Positions 1-7,824 of a stretch of DNA of 39,859 nucleotides are shown in pieces. The position numbers were made by a program, and so were the translations under genes. Origin of the DNA: Prevotella sp. (lineage in GTDB: Bacteria > Bacteroidota > Bacteroidia > Bacteroidales > Bacteroidaceae). Each line of letters begins with the position of its first letter. Positions within the stretch are counted from its first letter, which is position 1. The stretch spans positions 1 to 39,859 of the forward strand of contig JAEEVA010000028.1 of NCBI GenBank assembly GCA_016286995.1, read 5' to 3'. Under the pieces are notes generated by a model. It was not told the origin of the DNA. It ran no database searches and worked only from the letters and a program-made list of their open reading frames with translations.

Positions 1-48
1 CTGTTCTTGAACAATGATGAACGGCTATATTATCTGCCTTTGGATTAG
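1..48 (+). CDS. C-terminal tail of an unidentified upstream protein (partial)
   Basis: Frame 1 is open from the first base and ends at TAG (46-48), encoding LFLNNDERLYYLPLD. The ending (acidic residue, Tyr/Leu-rich strand, Leu-Pro) resembles the end of the DUF6078 protein at 705-1157 (FTELDNIYLFPHARP), so it may be a relative, but fifteen residues cannot settle that. The 5' part lies outside the window. Confidence 0.4.
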   Translation: MFLNNDERLYYLPLD

Positions 49-70
49 TTTAGACTAAAAGTATGTTGGA

Positions 71-301
71 ATGAAACAGGAAGAAAGCTGGCAAAAGCAC
101 TATGATGAAATCATGTTGTTCATGGAGCAGAATCATCGATGTCCTTCAAGACATAGACTGGAAGATCATAGGATGCTTAACTGGATTAAATACAACAAGA
201 AGCAGACCGTTAAAGGTTTGTTTCCTGCTGACAGGCTGGAACGTTTTAATAAACTGCTTGAAACTGCCAGAAAATATCACAGGCTGAATCAGTATGCTTG
301 A
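71..301 (+). CDS. Small helicase-associated-domain-like protein
   Basis: This 76-residue protein has the pattern of a single helicase-associated (HA, PF03457-like) repeat: an aromatic start (SWQKHYDEI), a middle NHRCPSRHRLEDHRMLNWIK block with the conserved Pro-Ser and Trp, and a closing helix (LFPADRLERFNKLLE). In larger proteins HA repeats follow helicase domains and are thought to bind nucleic acid. In Bacteroidetes, free-standing copies are common and have no known job. There is no signal peptide, so it is probably cytoplasmic. The ATG at 71 lies 22 bp after the previous stop, so it may be co-transcribed with the upstream gene. The family call comes from pattern recognition only. Confidence 0.6.
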   Translation: MKQEESWQKHYDEIMLFMEQNHRCPSRHRLEDHRMLNWIKYNKKQTVKGLFPADRLERFNKLLETARKYHRLNQYA

Positions 302-594
302 TTGTTCATCCTCTATTAGCGGAGGATGGCATCATTCGTATTGAATGTCCCTTAATTTTGGCTGCAAAACTACTATTTCTCTTGGCGTCCATCACTATGC
401 AAAATATAGCAGTTTGCGGAATAAGAACGGGTTACGATTTGGCAACCTAACTCCTTCAGCATTCCTCCCTAATTTGCATATCCCTGCATTATAGCCGCCC
501 CTTATCAAGGGGCTCTAAATCCCCGTCTTGCCTTTATTACAGGCCGAATTGCGTTAATTCTCCAAAATCCGTTGTTCTTTACAAGCTTTTTTTG
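302..594. other. Intergenic region with two small palindromes
   Basis: No supported gene between the HA-like protein and the DUF6078 promoter region. CATCCTC (307-313) pairs with GAGGATG (322-328) just after the stop at 301, and could end or protect that transcript although no T-run follows. GCCCCTT (497-503) pairs with AAGGGGC (507-513) around a 3-nt loop. Nothing else recognisable was seen. Confidence 0.4.
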
Positions 595-684
595 TAACTT
601 TGCCAATAATTTGGCGAACTTACTCCGTCTCGGCAAAAAAAAGAATGAATTCTTTTGTTTTGCTCTCGACTTTTCGTAACTTTG
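595..684 (+). promoter_or_regulatory. Two Bacteroidetes-type promoters upstream of the DUF6078 gene
   Basis: TAACTTTG occurs at 595-602 and again at 677-684, matching the -7 consensus TAnnTTTG. The downstream copy has TTTTG at 653-657 with an exact 19-nt spacer, the preferred -33/-7 arrangement. The upstream copy has TTG at 572-574 with a 20-nt spacer. The second box places the start of transcription about 15-20 nt before the ATG at 705, which supports that start over the in-frame ATG at 600, which overlaps the first box. Confidence 0.65.
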
Positions 685-704
685 CCGCAAAAAGAGTGAG
701 AAGT

Positions 705-1157
705 ATGGCTAAACAACTGTTTAAATTCAAGGAAGTGCCCTGGGACTGGGCATTGTGTTTCCGCGGCGAATGTCCATTTCACGACAATTGCCAGCGGTGG
801 ATAGCGGGGTCGCACGCCCCTCGGACGGTAGTGCTGCGTACCTGTGTGACGCCCCATGCGGTGAACGCGGAGAAGCCTTGCAAATACTACGTGAAGCCTG
901 AGCCTATCTTGATGGCGCGTGGCTTCGGCGACATTTTCAAGGATGTCAAGCGGAGCGACTATAATGAGATGAAGGCAAAGCTCATCAATTATTTGGGCAG
1001 CGAGCGCACCTATTACTATTATAAGAAAGGTGACAAACTGCTGTCACCCAAGCAGCAGGAGTGGATACGCCAGCTTTTTGAGCGCTACGGCTATGGTGAT
1101 TACGTGCAATTTACCGAGCTTGACAACATCTATCTTTTCCCCCATGCACGTCCTTAG
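705..1157 (+). CDS. DUF6078 family protein
   Basis: This 150-residue protein has the layout I associate with the Bacteroidales DUF6078 family: an N-terminal VPWDWALCFRGECPFHDNC block, a middle Cys pair (RTCV and KPCKYY), then a helical region ending in a short aromatic tail. Cys 18, 23, 29, 47 and 59 could form a metal site, an inference from spacing only. There is no signal peptide and no known function. The frame is open back to an ATG at 600, but the TAACTTTG box at 677-684 lies inside that extension, so the ATG at 705 is preferred. The gene appears monocistronic; the 22-bp repeat array begins 17 bp after its stop. Confidence 0.7.
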   Translation: MAKQLFKFKEVPWDWALCFRGECPFHDNCQRWIAGSHAPRTVVLRTCVTPHAVNAEKPCKYYVKPEPILMARGFGDIFKDVKRSDYNEMKAKLINYLGSERTYYYYKKGDKLLSPKQQEWIRQLFERYGYGDYVQFTELDNIYLFPHARP

Positions 1158-1174
1158 AAGGCAGGTCGGAATGG

Positions 1175-1350
1175 TGTAAATCATCGACAGTTTTACTGTA
1201 AATTATCTACAGGGTTGTTGTAAATTATCTACGGGGTTGTTGTAAAGCATCTACAACAGTCCCGTAGATTATCTACAGGCTTGTTGTGGCATATCTACAG
1301 GAAGACTATAAAGCATCTACAGGAAGACTGCACGCCGTCGACAACATGCC
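1175..1350. repeat. Array of eight 22-bp direct repeats with a dyad core
   Basis: Eight consecutive units of exactly 22 bp start at 1175, 1197, 1219, 1241, 1263, 1285, 1307 and 1329. The best conserved core is GTARATTATCTACA; ATCTAC is present in units 2-7 and altered to ATCGAC or GTCGAC in the two outer units. Unit 5 has a perfect dyad, GTAGAT-T-ATCTAC. The 22-bp period puts every core on nearly the same face of the helix, as expected for cooperative binding of a dimeric protein. The array ends about 110 bp before the gdhA -33 box. What binds it is unknown. Confidence 0.8.
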
Positions 1351-1460
1351 GTGCAGTGAAAATTGCCTATAGAAAGTGGTGTTAAGGGGGCGTCAGAGGG
1401 CTATAAAATGCTGTAGATTTAACAAACTGTAACCTTTCAAGGAAAATATTCATCCATTTC

Positions 1461-1492
1461 TTTGGTTATGTCAAAGAAATTCTTTATATTTG
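1461..1492 (+). promoter_or_regulatory. gdhA promoter
   Basis: -7 box TATATTTG at 1485-1492 with TTTG at 1461-1464, spacer 20 nt. The likely transcription start near 1498 gives a leader of about 65 nt before the ATG at 1563. The leader contains the short direct repeat AATACTTATA (1541-1560). Confidence 0.7.
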
Positions 1493-1562
1493 CCTGTCAA
1501 AAGTAACAAAGTGATAGTTATCGTTAACTAACAAACTTATAATACTTATAAATACTTATACT

Positions 1563-2903
1563 ATGAACGTAGAGAAAATCATGCAAGGTCTGGAGCAGAA
1601 GCATCCGGGCGAAGTAGAGTTCCTGCAGGCAGTACGCGAAGTATTGGAATCCATTAAGGACGTGTACAACCAGCATCCTGAGTTTGAGAAGGCCAAGATT
1701 GTGGAGCGCATCGTGGAACCCGAGCGCATCATCACCTTCCGCGTACCCTGGGTGGACGACAAGGGCGAGGTGCAAGTGAACATCGGCTACCGCGTACAGT
1801 TCAACAGCGCCATCGGTCCGTACAAGGGCGGACTGCGCTTCCACCCGTCGGTGAACCTCAGCATCCTGAAGTTCCTCGGCTTCGAACAGACCTTTAAGAA
1901 TGCGTTGACTACACTGCCCATGGGCGGTGGCAAGGGTGGCTCGGACTTCAGCATCCGCGGCAAGAGCGACAACGAGGTGATGAAGTTCTGCCAGTCGTTC
2001 ATGACAGAGTTGTATAAGGTCATCGGTCCCGACATGGACGTACCAGCCGGTGACATCGGCGTGGGAGCCCGCGAGATAGGCTACCTGTTCGGACAGTACA
2101 AGCGTCTGACCAGCCAGTTCCATGGTGCCACCCTCACGGGCAAGGGCATTGAGTGGGGCGGCAGCATCCTGCGTCCTGAGGCTACGGGCTATGGTGCTCT
2201 GTACTTCGTCCATCAGATGATGGAAACCCACGGACTGGACATCAAGGGCAAGACCGTGGCACTCAGCGGCTTCGGCAATGTGGCATGGGGTGCCGCCAAG
2301 AAGGCTACCGAACTGGGAGCAAAGGTCATCACCATCAGTGGTCCCGACGGCTACATCTACGACCCTGCCGGACTGGACGACGAGAAGATAGAATATATGC
2401 TGGAGCTGCGTGCCAGCGGCAACGACGTCTGCCAGCCCTACGAGGAGGAGTTCGATGGTGCACAGTTCTTCGCAGGCAAGAAACCGTGGGAACAGAAGGC
2501 TGACATCTATCTGCCTTGTGCCACCCAGAACGAGCTGAACGGCGACGATGCCGACCGTATCCTGGCCAACAAGCCGCTATGCGTGGCTGAGGTGTCGAAC
2601 ATGGGTTGCACGGCCGAAGCCGTCAACAAGTTCGTAGCTGCCGGCCAGCTGTTTGCACCAGGCAAGGCCGTCAACGCCGGTGGTGTGGCTACCTCAGGTC
2701 TGGAGATGACGCAGAACTCGATGCGTATGGCCTGGACGGCCGACGAGGTCGACGCCCGTCTGCACCACATCATGTCGGGCATCCACGAACAGTGTGTGAA
2801 GTACGGCAAGGAGCCTAATGGCTACGTCAACTACGTGAAGGGCGCTAACGTCGCCGGCTTCATGAAGGTCGCCAAGGCCATGCTGGCACAAGGAATTGTA
2901 TAA
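1563..2903 (+). CDS. gdhA: NADP-type glutamate dehydrogenase
   Basis: GdhA interconverts 2-oxoglutarate plus ammonium and glutamate, and is the main ammonium-assimilation route in many Bacteroidales. At 446 residues it has the length of the hexameric 50-kDa class. The substrate region has KGGLRFHPSVN (88-98) and PMGGGKGG with catalytic Lys124; PAGDIGVG gives the catalytic Asp164. The Rossmann domain begins near GKTVALSGFGNVAWG (about 250-265). The family's NADP preference is assumed from overall similarity. All key residues are intact. It has its own TATATTTG promoter, and the 22-bp repeat array upstream is a candidate regulatory site. The stop at 2901-2903 is followed at once by a GTGAAGA repeat leading into the RlpA-like gene, so read-through is likely. 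Confidence 0.95.
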   Translation: MNVEKIMQGLEQKHPGEVEFLQAVREVLESIKDVYNQHPEFEKAKIVERIVEPERIITFRVPWVDDKGEVQVNIGYRVQFNSAIGPYKGGLRFHPSVNLSILKFLGFEQTFKNALTTLPMGGGKGGSDFSIRGKSDNEVMKFCQSFMTELYKVIGPDMDVPAGDIGVGAREIGYLFGQYKRLTSQFHGATLTGKGIEWGGSILRPEATGYGALYFVHQMMETHGLDIKGKTVALSGFGNVAWGAAKKATELGAKVITISGPDGYIYDPAGLDDEKIEYMLELRASGNDVCQPYEEEFDGAQFFAGKKPWEQKADIYLPCATQNELNGDDADRILANKPLCVAEVSNMGCTAEAVNKFVAAGQLFAPGKAVNAGGVATSGLEMTQNSMRMAWTADEVDARLHHIMSGIHEQCVKYGKEPNGYVNYVKGANVAGFMKVAKAMLAQGIV

Positions 2904-2910
2904 AGTGAAG

Positions 2911-3021
2911 AGTGAAGAGTGAAGAGTGAAGAATTTGCTACCGCCATTGTGTTGCGACGTATAATTTTATGTGTCGTATTATGCTGTGCGGCAGCAAATT
3001 CTTCACTCTTCACTCTTCACT
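2911..3021. repeat. Perfect 29-bp inverted repeat of GTGAAGA units
   Basis: The arm at 2911-2939 (AGTGAAG units ending in AATTTGCT) is exactly complementary to 2993-3021, with a 53-nt loop. The left arm holds the GTG start at 2919 and the right arm encodes part of the RlpA-like signal region (residues about 26-35). In mRNA it would form a very stable stem over the translation start. The 7-bp unit belongs to the simple-repeat class seen elsewhere in the window. Confidence 0.9.
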
Positions 3022-3470
3022 TTTCACTTCTGCACGCACAGGGCGTGCAGCAGGGTAAGGCTTCGTTCTATGCCCGTAAGTTTTCGGGGCGAAGGACGGC
3101 CAGTGGTGAACGGTTACACTACGACAGTCTGACATGTGCCCACCGCAGCTATCCCTTCGGCACCATGCTGAGGGTGTACAACCCTGCCAATGGCAAGAGC
3201 GTCATTGTTCGCGTCACCGACCGCGGTCCTTTTGTCCGCGGACGCATCATCGACCTGTCGTGGCGTGCTGCCAAGGAATTGGGCATCATCTCGCAGGGCG
3301 TGGCGATGGTCACTGTCCAGAAGGTCGACATGACCATCATTCCCTTCCGGCCTGACGAGAACATCGAGATTCCAGAACTGGAACTGGAAACCAACGACGG
3401 CTCTCCCGCCCTCGTACCCATCTGGCGGGATATGAAAAAAGATCAGGAAGAAGCACGCAAAGCAAAATAG
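2919..3470 (+). CDS. rlpA: RlpA-like double-psi beta-barrel protein, septal ring lytic transglycosylase family
   Basis: Residues about 45-137 form a DPBB/RlpA domain: [19 protein letters not shown], then [28 protein letters not shown] with the conserved Asp101 and Arg102, then [14 protein letters not shown]. Family members are periplasmic lytic transglycosylases acting on peptidoglycan lacking stem peptides. The C-terminal SPOR domain of E. coli RlpA is absent, as in many short Bacteroidetes versions. A hydrophobic export segment ([12 protein letters not shown], residues 15-26) is followed by [16 protein letters not shown], which is mostly translated from the inverted repeat, so the cleavage region is unusual. 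The GTG at 2919 is uncertain; GTG 2949 or TTG 2952 would give a shorter, more ordinary signal peptide. It lies 15 bp after gdhA with no promoter seen between. Confidence 0.85.
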   Translation: MKSEEFATAIVLRRIILCVVLCCAAANSSLFTLHFSLLHAQGVQQGKASFYARKFSGRRTASGERLHYDSLTCAHRSYPFGTMLRVYNPANGKSVIVRVTDRGPFVRGRIIDLSWRAAKELGIISQGVAMVTVQKVDMTIIPFRPDENIEIPELELETNDGSPALVPIWRDMKKDQEEARKAK

Positions 3471-3490
3471 CTCGCTTCACTGTCTTAGAT

Positions 3491-3712
3491 TTATCACGAA
3501 TTAGAGAATTAGAGATTGCACCGCCACTTTACTCTTTCTTATCACGAATTAGAGAATTTGAGAATTTTTGTTTGCTCCGCATATTAGGAAGAGGTCACAA
3601 GTGACCGTAGAATGTAGAGAAGAGGCTGCGCGCCACCTATTCCCTTAATTCTAAGCATCTTAAGATGCTCTCTCATTTAATTAAAATCCTCTAATTCTCT
3701 AATTCTTGATAA
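3491..3712. repeat. Intergenic block with inverted AATTAGAG repeats and palindromes
   Basis: This block lies between convergent genes. A 24-nt sequence starting TTATCACGAATTAGAG is present at 3491-3514 and again, with one change, at 3539-3562; its complement, with one change, is at 3689-3712, giving terminal inverted repeats around about 220 bp. Inside are GGTCAC-AA-GTGACC (3593-3606) and the perfect 16-bp palindrome AGCATCTTAAGATGCT (3654-3669). No ORF is supported. It could be a small non-coding mobile (MITE-like) element or a bidirectional terminator. Confidence 0.6.
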
Positions 3713-3740
3713 CTAAAAAGATTTACTTAATCACGACCAT

Positions 3741-3890
3741 GAGCTTCGCTCGAGCTTGTTCCCGCTCGGAAGAACTCAAGCAAGCTCGGTTCTTCGCTCA
3801 CTTCATCACGACCTTGAGCTTCGCTCGAGCTCGTTCCCGCTCGGAAGAACTCAAGCAAGCTCGGTTCTTCGCTCACTTCATCACGACCTT
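3741..3890. repeat. Two 75-bp tandem copies spanning the 3' end of the LRR gene
   Basis: Copies at 3741-3815 and 3816-3890 differ at one base. Each holds, on the minus strand, the coding tail for KVVMK plus its stop codon, then a hairpin-rich segment (GAAGAAC pairs with GTTCTTC). The duplication therefore copied the end of the gene. The same repeat family (AAGTGAGCRAAGAACC) also lies at the 5' end of this gene (7252-7368) and before the lipoprotein gene at 39797. Confidence 0.85.
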
Positions 3891-6800
3891 GCGACCATTC
3901 ACGATATACACGCCCTTGGCCGTTGGCTTACCACTGAGCTTGCGACCGTCGAGGGTATAGTAATCACTCCCCTCGCCCGTTGGAGAGGGGTCGGGGGTGA
4001 GGCTTATTCCAGTGGTGGTGTCGCCATCGAAGTTCAGTACGAACTCGCGGGCCGATTGTCCGTTGCTCAGCTCGAAGTACGCGCGGCAGGCACCAAGTTT
4101 CGTGGCAGCCTGTCCGTCGGGCCAGAACAGTGTGTTATTTTCGCCCAACAGCAGGATGCTTGGATATGCCGTACCTGCTGCCCACTCCGTGTAGTTGTAG
4201 TTGCCCTTGAATGCGCCACCGGAGAAGGTGACGTTGTTCAGTTCGTTCTCTACGGTGACGCCCTGGAATACGGGGTTCTCGATGTAGTTGGGTTCTGTGG
4301 CAGGCCACTTCACGATGTAAGGCACACCAGCCTCGATCTTGGTGGCGTCGACGAAGTAGAGCGTGAGTGTGCCCGTCGTGGCGTCGAAGCCCGTGCCGCT
4401 GCTGGGGCTGTTGGCGAGGGTCATGACGGTAGCGCCTTCCAATGGCGTGTCGTCAAACCAGTGATTGGTTGAAGCATTAGGGTCGCCTAGGTCGAAGGGC
4501 AGGCACAGCGTGTTCCAGTCGCCGTCCTTATAGAGCGTGCGGCCGGCGAGCGTGACGTTATAGACCTTGCCGTTGGCGTCGTCGATAGCGGTGCTGTTAT
4601 CGGCGTCGTTGCTGAGCGTGAGGCGATAGTCGTAGGGGCGCAGGGTCTTGCCGTCGGGGATGTTGACATTGTCGCCACTGTAGGAATAGCCGTCCTCATC
4701 GTAGAACGTCTTGCCCAAAGCGATGGTGACATCGTCGTCGTAGCAGTTAACGTAGATGCGGTCGGTGGCGCTGGTCCAGCTGAGGGTGGCGCCTTGGACT
4801 GTGCCGCTGACGGTGAGGTCGCCGCCGGAGAAGTCGATGCCAGTCACGTTGTCTAAGCTGACGGTGCCGCCGCTGATGGTGGCGTCGCCCAGTATATCTC
4901 CGCCTGAGCTGACGGTGCCGCCGCTGATGGTGAGACTGCCTTGTATCCCGCCGGTGAAGCTGACGGTGCCACCGCTGACGGTGAGGTTAACAAACTTCTT
5001 GCCCTTGGCAGTGAGCGTGCCCCCGGTGATGGTGGCGATGCCGTAGAGGGCGATACTTAGATTAAGGGTTGCATCGAGGTTGACGATGCCACCATGCTGG
5101 GCGTAGAAGTCGCTAACGTAGATTGGTGCTTTGTCGTTGTTGGTGGAATTATTATAGACATTGAGCGTGCCGCTCTGTCCGCTCTGTCCGTAGATGGTGA
5201 GGCTGCCGCAGTGTAATCTATGATTGTTGTTTGTATTGTTTTTGTTACCGACGCTCATCGTGCAGCCGTCGGCGAGGATGATGGTCACGTCTCCGGCATT
5301 GACACTATGGATTGTGTAGGTGATGTCCTTTCCGACGAAGTACCAGCCTGTAGTGAGGCTGATCTCCGTGCCGTCGAGGGCGATGGCCTCGTGCGTGTCG
5401 CTGGTGCCGTACTCGTTGACGTAGCTGACACTGACGTTGTCGCCACCGCCGTAGAAGAAGGTCACATCGTCGCCGATGGTGCGGGTGAGGCCGTTGGAGT
5501 AGGCGGTGATGCCGCTGACGGTGTAAGTCTCAGCCGTCGGAGTGCCCACGGGTGCCGCCGTTGCGCTGTAGGGAGCCTTGCCCTGCGCGGTGCCGAGGGT
5601 ATGGGTGTAGTAGCTGTTGGTGATGGTGCTTAGGCCGTTGCGCACGAAGGTGCAGCTGGGATAGGTATTGCCGACTCCGATGGTGCTGAGGTCGGCGGTC
5701 AGGAGGCAGTTGGTGACGTTGACGATGTTGTTGCGCCAACCTACGAAGCCGCCACAGCAGTTGGTCTCGAATCCCGTTGCGCTCTGGATACTTCCGTCGA
5801 AGATGCAGCCCTCGATGTTGGTGGTCGAGCCGGTCCACGTGCAGGCGATGAGTCCGCCGTGGGTGCCGTCGCCGTTGATGCTGCTGACGATGTTGACGCT
5901 GGAGCGGCAGTCGGTGACATTGGTTGTGCCGTCGGCCAGGCCGATGATGCCGCCGGCATGGACGTGGCTGGTGTAGATGTTGCCGCTGACGTGGAGGCCG
6001 CTGATGGTGGCGCCGCTGACGTAGCGGAAGGGAGCGATGTAGTCTTCATCCAAAGGCACGGAGGCTGTGCCGTAGCTGACGGTCAGCGTATTGCCGTCGC
6101 CGTCGAAGGTGCCGGAGAATTCATGGCCGTCCGAGCCCGCCATGCGGGTGACGGTGATGTTGTCGTCGAGATAGACCGTCTTGCCGCTGAAGCGGTCGTA
6201 GCTATTGTTGTCCTGTAGGGCGTCGCAGAATATGCCCCAGCCCGCGGCATCGAGTATCGTGTAGGTATTACCTTCCTGCGAGAAGTGATCAGAGTAGGGG
6301 GTGTAGGAAAGTGTCACGGCGGGATGCTCCGTCCCCACACCGATATTGCTCGTGATGTCGGCCTTGCCGTCGGTCGCGGAGACTGACTCGCCGTTCACGG
6401 TCAGCACGTAGTTGTCTGGCACGAGGACATAGACCTTGGTCGTCGGCTTGCAATAATCAAAGCACCCTGCCGCGATGCTGGTCAGGCTGTTGGGGAAGGT
6501 GACAGTGCCATTGAAGGAATCGAAAGCCATCGGCACGGACGTAAGGCTGGTGCAGGCGCTCATGTCGACTGATGCTTTAGCATGTAGAAACGCATTTTCC
6601 CCTACGCTGGTGAGCATGCTGCCGCTGGCAAAGGTCAGGGTGCAGCCGTTGATATTATAAGCCAAATCATAAAATGCTTTCTCCCCAACGCTCTCCACGC
6701 TGGCAGGAACGGTTAAGGCTGGCAGACGGAGGCATGTGTTGAAAGCCCTGTCCCCGATGGACGTGAGTCCTTCAGGAAGGCTGACGCTGGTCAGATACCT

Positions 6801-7190
6801 GCATCTATGAAATGCACTGGCCGCGATATGGGTCACGCCGCTTTGGACGGTGACCGAGGTAATATCATCGAGGTTGTCCTTCCATGGCAACTCTTCATAG
6901 CCGCCGAAGTCGATCATGTCGCCGGTGCCGCTGATGGTGAGCTGTTCGTAGTGACCGTTCTGGTCCTCGTCGTGCAGGGTGTAGATGACGTTGGTGTCGT
7001 ACGAGGATCCAACTGGCACGCAGCTGCCCGTTATGTCGTCATAGCCACTGAGGTTCTCGGTGTCGGCCCATGCCGTCATGGCGGTAAGCATGACTAACAT
7101 CAGCGCTACGCTCAGGCGCTGCCGTGCGCTCTTCAGTGCTTGCAGACTCTGGAGTCTGGAGTAGGCCATCATTTTCGTTTTCGGTTTCAT
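3873..7190 (-). CDS. Secreted BspA-like leucine-rich repeat / beta-helix surface protein
   Basis: This protein of 1105 residues starts with a long basic leader and a hydrophobic signal segment (about 26-42). Residues about 65-260 are BspA-type LRR_5 repeats with the characteristic pattern LTSVSLPEGLTSIGDRAF. Residues about 310-540 look like GLUG or right-handed beta-helix repeats (SGTFDGDGNTL, GGIIGLADGTTNVTDC). A run of short ISGGTV strands follows. The C-terminus (YYTLDGRKL, about 1076-1105) is a Bacteroidales tail resembling a type IX secretion sorting domain. Such proteins are exposed on the cell surface and may act in adhesion; the ligand is unknown. Residues 1063-1075 (SLTPDPSPTGEGS) come from an inserted repeat. 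The last codons and the stop lie in a 75-bp tandem duplication. Confidence 0.85.
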   Translation of the reverse strand: MKPKTKMMAYSRLQSLQALKSARQRLSVALMLVMLTAMTAWADTENLSGYDDITGSCVPVGSSYDTNVIYTLHDEDQNGHYEQLTISGTGDMIDFGGYEELPWKDNLDDITSVTVQSGVTHIAASAFHRCRYLTSVSLPEGLTSIGDRAFNTCLRLPALTVPASVESVGEKAFYDLAYNINGCTLTFASGSMLTSVGENAFLHAKASVDMSACTSLTSVPMAFDSFNGTVTFPNSLTSIAAGCFDYCKPTTKVYVLVPDNYVLTVNGESVSATDGKADITSNIGVGTEHPAVTLSYTPYSDHFSQEGNTYTILDAAGWGIFCDALQDNNSYDRFSGKTVYLDDNITVTRMAGSDGHEFSGTFDGDGNTLTVSYGTASVPLDEDYIAPFRYVSGATISGLHVSGNIYTSHVHAGGIIGLADGTTNVTDCRSSVNIVSSINGDGTHGGLIACTWTGSTTNIEGCIFDGSIQSATGFETNCCGGFVGWRNNIVNVTNCLLTADLSTIGVGNTYPSCTFVRNGLSTITNSYYTHTLGTAQGKAPYSATAAPVGTPTAETYTVSGITAYSNGLTRTIGDDVTFFYGGGDNVSVSYVNEYGTSDTHEAIALDGTEISLTTGWYFVGKDITYTIHSVNAGDVTIILADGCTMSVGNKNNTNNNHRLHCGSLTIYGQSGQSGTLNVYNNSTNNDKAPIYVSDFYAQHGGIVNLDATLNLSIALYGIATITGGTLTAKGKKFVNLTVSGGTVSFTGGIQGSLTISGGTVSSGGDILGDATISGGTVSLDNVTGIDFSGGDLTVSGTVQGATLSWTSATDRIYVNCYDDDVTIALGKTFYDEDGYSYSGDNVNIPDGKTLRPYDYRLTLSNDADNSTAIDDANGKVYNVTLAGRTLYKDGDWNTLCLPFDLGDPNASTNHWFDDTPLEGATVMTLANSPSSGTGFDATTGTLTLYFVDATKIEAGVPYIVKWPATEPNYIENPVFQGVTVENELNNVTFSGGAFKGNYNYTEWAAGTAYPSILLLGENNTLFWPDGQAATKLGACRAYFELSNGQSAREFVLNFDGDTTTGISLTPDPSPTGEGSDYYTLDGRKLSGKPTAKGVYIVNGRKVVMK
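3966..4003. repeat. Single arm of the CTCCCCTC...GGGGTGAG repeat inside the LRR gene
   Basis: This 38-bp stretch matches 13573-13610 in the GH31 gene at 36 of 38 positions. It is in frame, encodes TPDPSPTGEG, and lies just before the C-terminal sorting-like tail. Only one arm is present here, while the GH31 copy is a palindromic pair. Confidence 0.85.
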
Positions 7191-7249
7191 GTTCGTTATC
7201 TTTTTAATGTTTACTTCTATGGTCGAATGCTATCACATCTTTGACACTG

Positions 7250-7281
7250 CAAAGGTACGAATAAGTGAGCAAAGAACCAAA
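7250..7281 (-). promoter_or_regulatory. Promoter of the BspA-like LRR gene, inside a repeat
   Basis: On the minus strand TACCTTTG (7250-7257) lies 20 nt downstream of TTTG (7278-7281), matching the Bacteroidetes consensus and giving a leader of roughly 55 nt before the ATG at 7190. The promoter is part of the ACGAATAAGTGAGCAAAGAA repeat. In the second repeat copy further upstream the -7 box ends in TTTC instead of TTTG, so it is probably inactive. Confidence 0.7.
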
Positions 7282-7368
7282 GGAAAACAAGTTTTTCTTT
7301 TGTTCTTTCGAGCGAAAGTGACTTCTCCAAAGGAGAAAGGTACGAATAAGTGAGCAAAGAACCAAAGA
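7252..7368. repeat. Tandem copies of the AAGGTACGAATAAGTGAGC repeat
   Basis: AAGGTACGAATAAGTGAGC followed by AAAGAACCAAAG occurs near 7252-7282 and again near 7337-7367, separated by an AGTTTTTCTTTTGTTCTTTC segment. The family recurs at 39693-39760 and, more diverged, at 3741-3890. Confidence 0.75.
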
Positions 7369-7824
7369 ATTATCTCTTTTTTATCACGAACAGCCATGAA
7401 TTTATGGGGAGGAAAGAAATGGCCAGAAATTATCCAGAAATAATTATTCAAGGGCATTCATGTTTATTGCAAGCGGGGTGAGAGGACGGAGCAGGCGGGG
7501 TGAGAGGACGGAGCAAACGACAGGTTTGCACGGAGGAAACCACAAGTTTACTGGCAGGAAACTCATGCAGGGCGCCCGCTCAACAAATGCAGAGCGCCCA
7601 CCCCACAATTGTGGAGCGGGCGTTCAGTATATGCGGAGCGAGGGGTCTGCATGCATTTTTGATGGTACTTTCAACATGAAAGCAAAAAGCGCTCACCATC
7701 CTTTCCTGATGCAAAGATACAAAAAAATTGGCGGAAATGCAAGGATTTCGCCAACTTTTTTCAACCTAAATCGGTTATTAGAAACGAATTGCCATAATGA
7801 TCATAATTTATCCGTAATGACAAC
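7369..7824. other. Non-coding region with GC-rich direct repeats, nested palindromes and a distal promoter
   Basis: No gene is supported here; the open frame at 7460-7933 is repeat sequence. A 21-bp unit starting GCGGGGTGAGAGGACGG occurs at 7473-7493 and 7495-7515. CGCCCGCTC (7573-7581) pairs with GAGCGGGCG (7614-7622) around an inner palindrome CCACAATTGTGG (7602-7613). On the minus strand TATCTTTG (7712-7719) with TTG 20 nt upstream is a second possible promoter for the LRR gene, which would make a leader of about 500 nt containing these structures. Confidence 0.5.

Noticed and set aside
600..704. N-terminal extension of the DUF6078 protein
   Set aside because: The extension overlaps two promoter boxes and is unlike the family N-terminus; the ATG at 705 fits.
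1175..1350. 22-bp repeat array as a CRISPR
   Set aside because: The units are contiguous and share similarity along the whole 22 bp; there are no unique spacers of 30 bp or more and no cas genes.
3706..3960. ORF over the 75-bp tandem repeats
   Set aside because: Its translation is a duplicate of repeat sequence (SRSEELKQARFFAHFITT twice) antisense to the end of the LRR gene.
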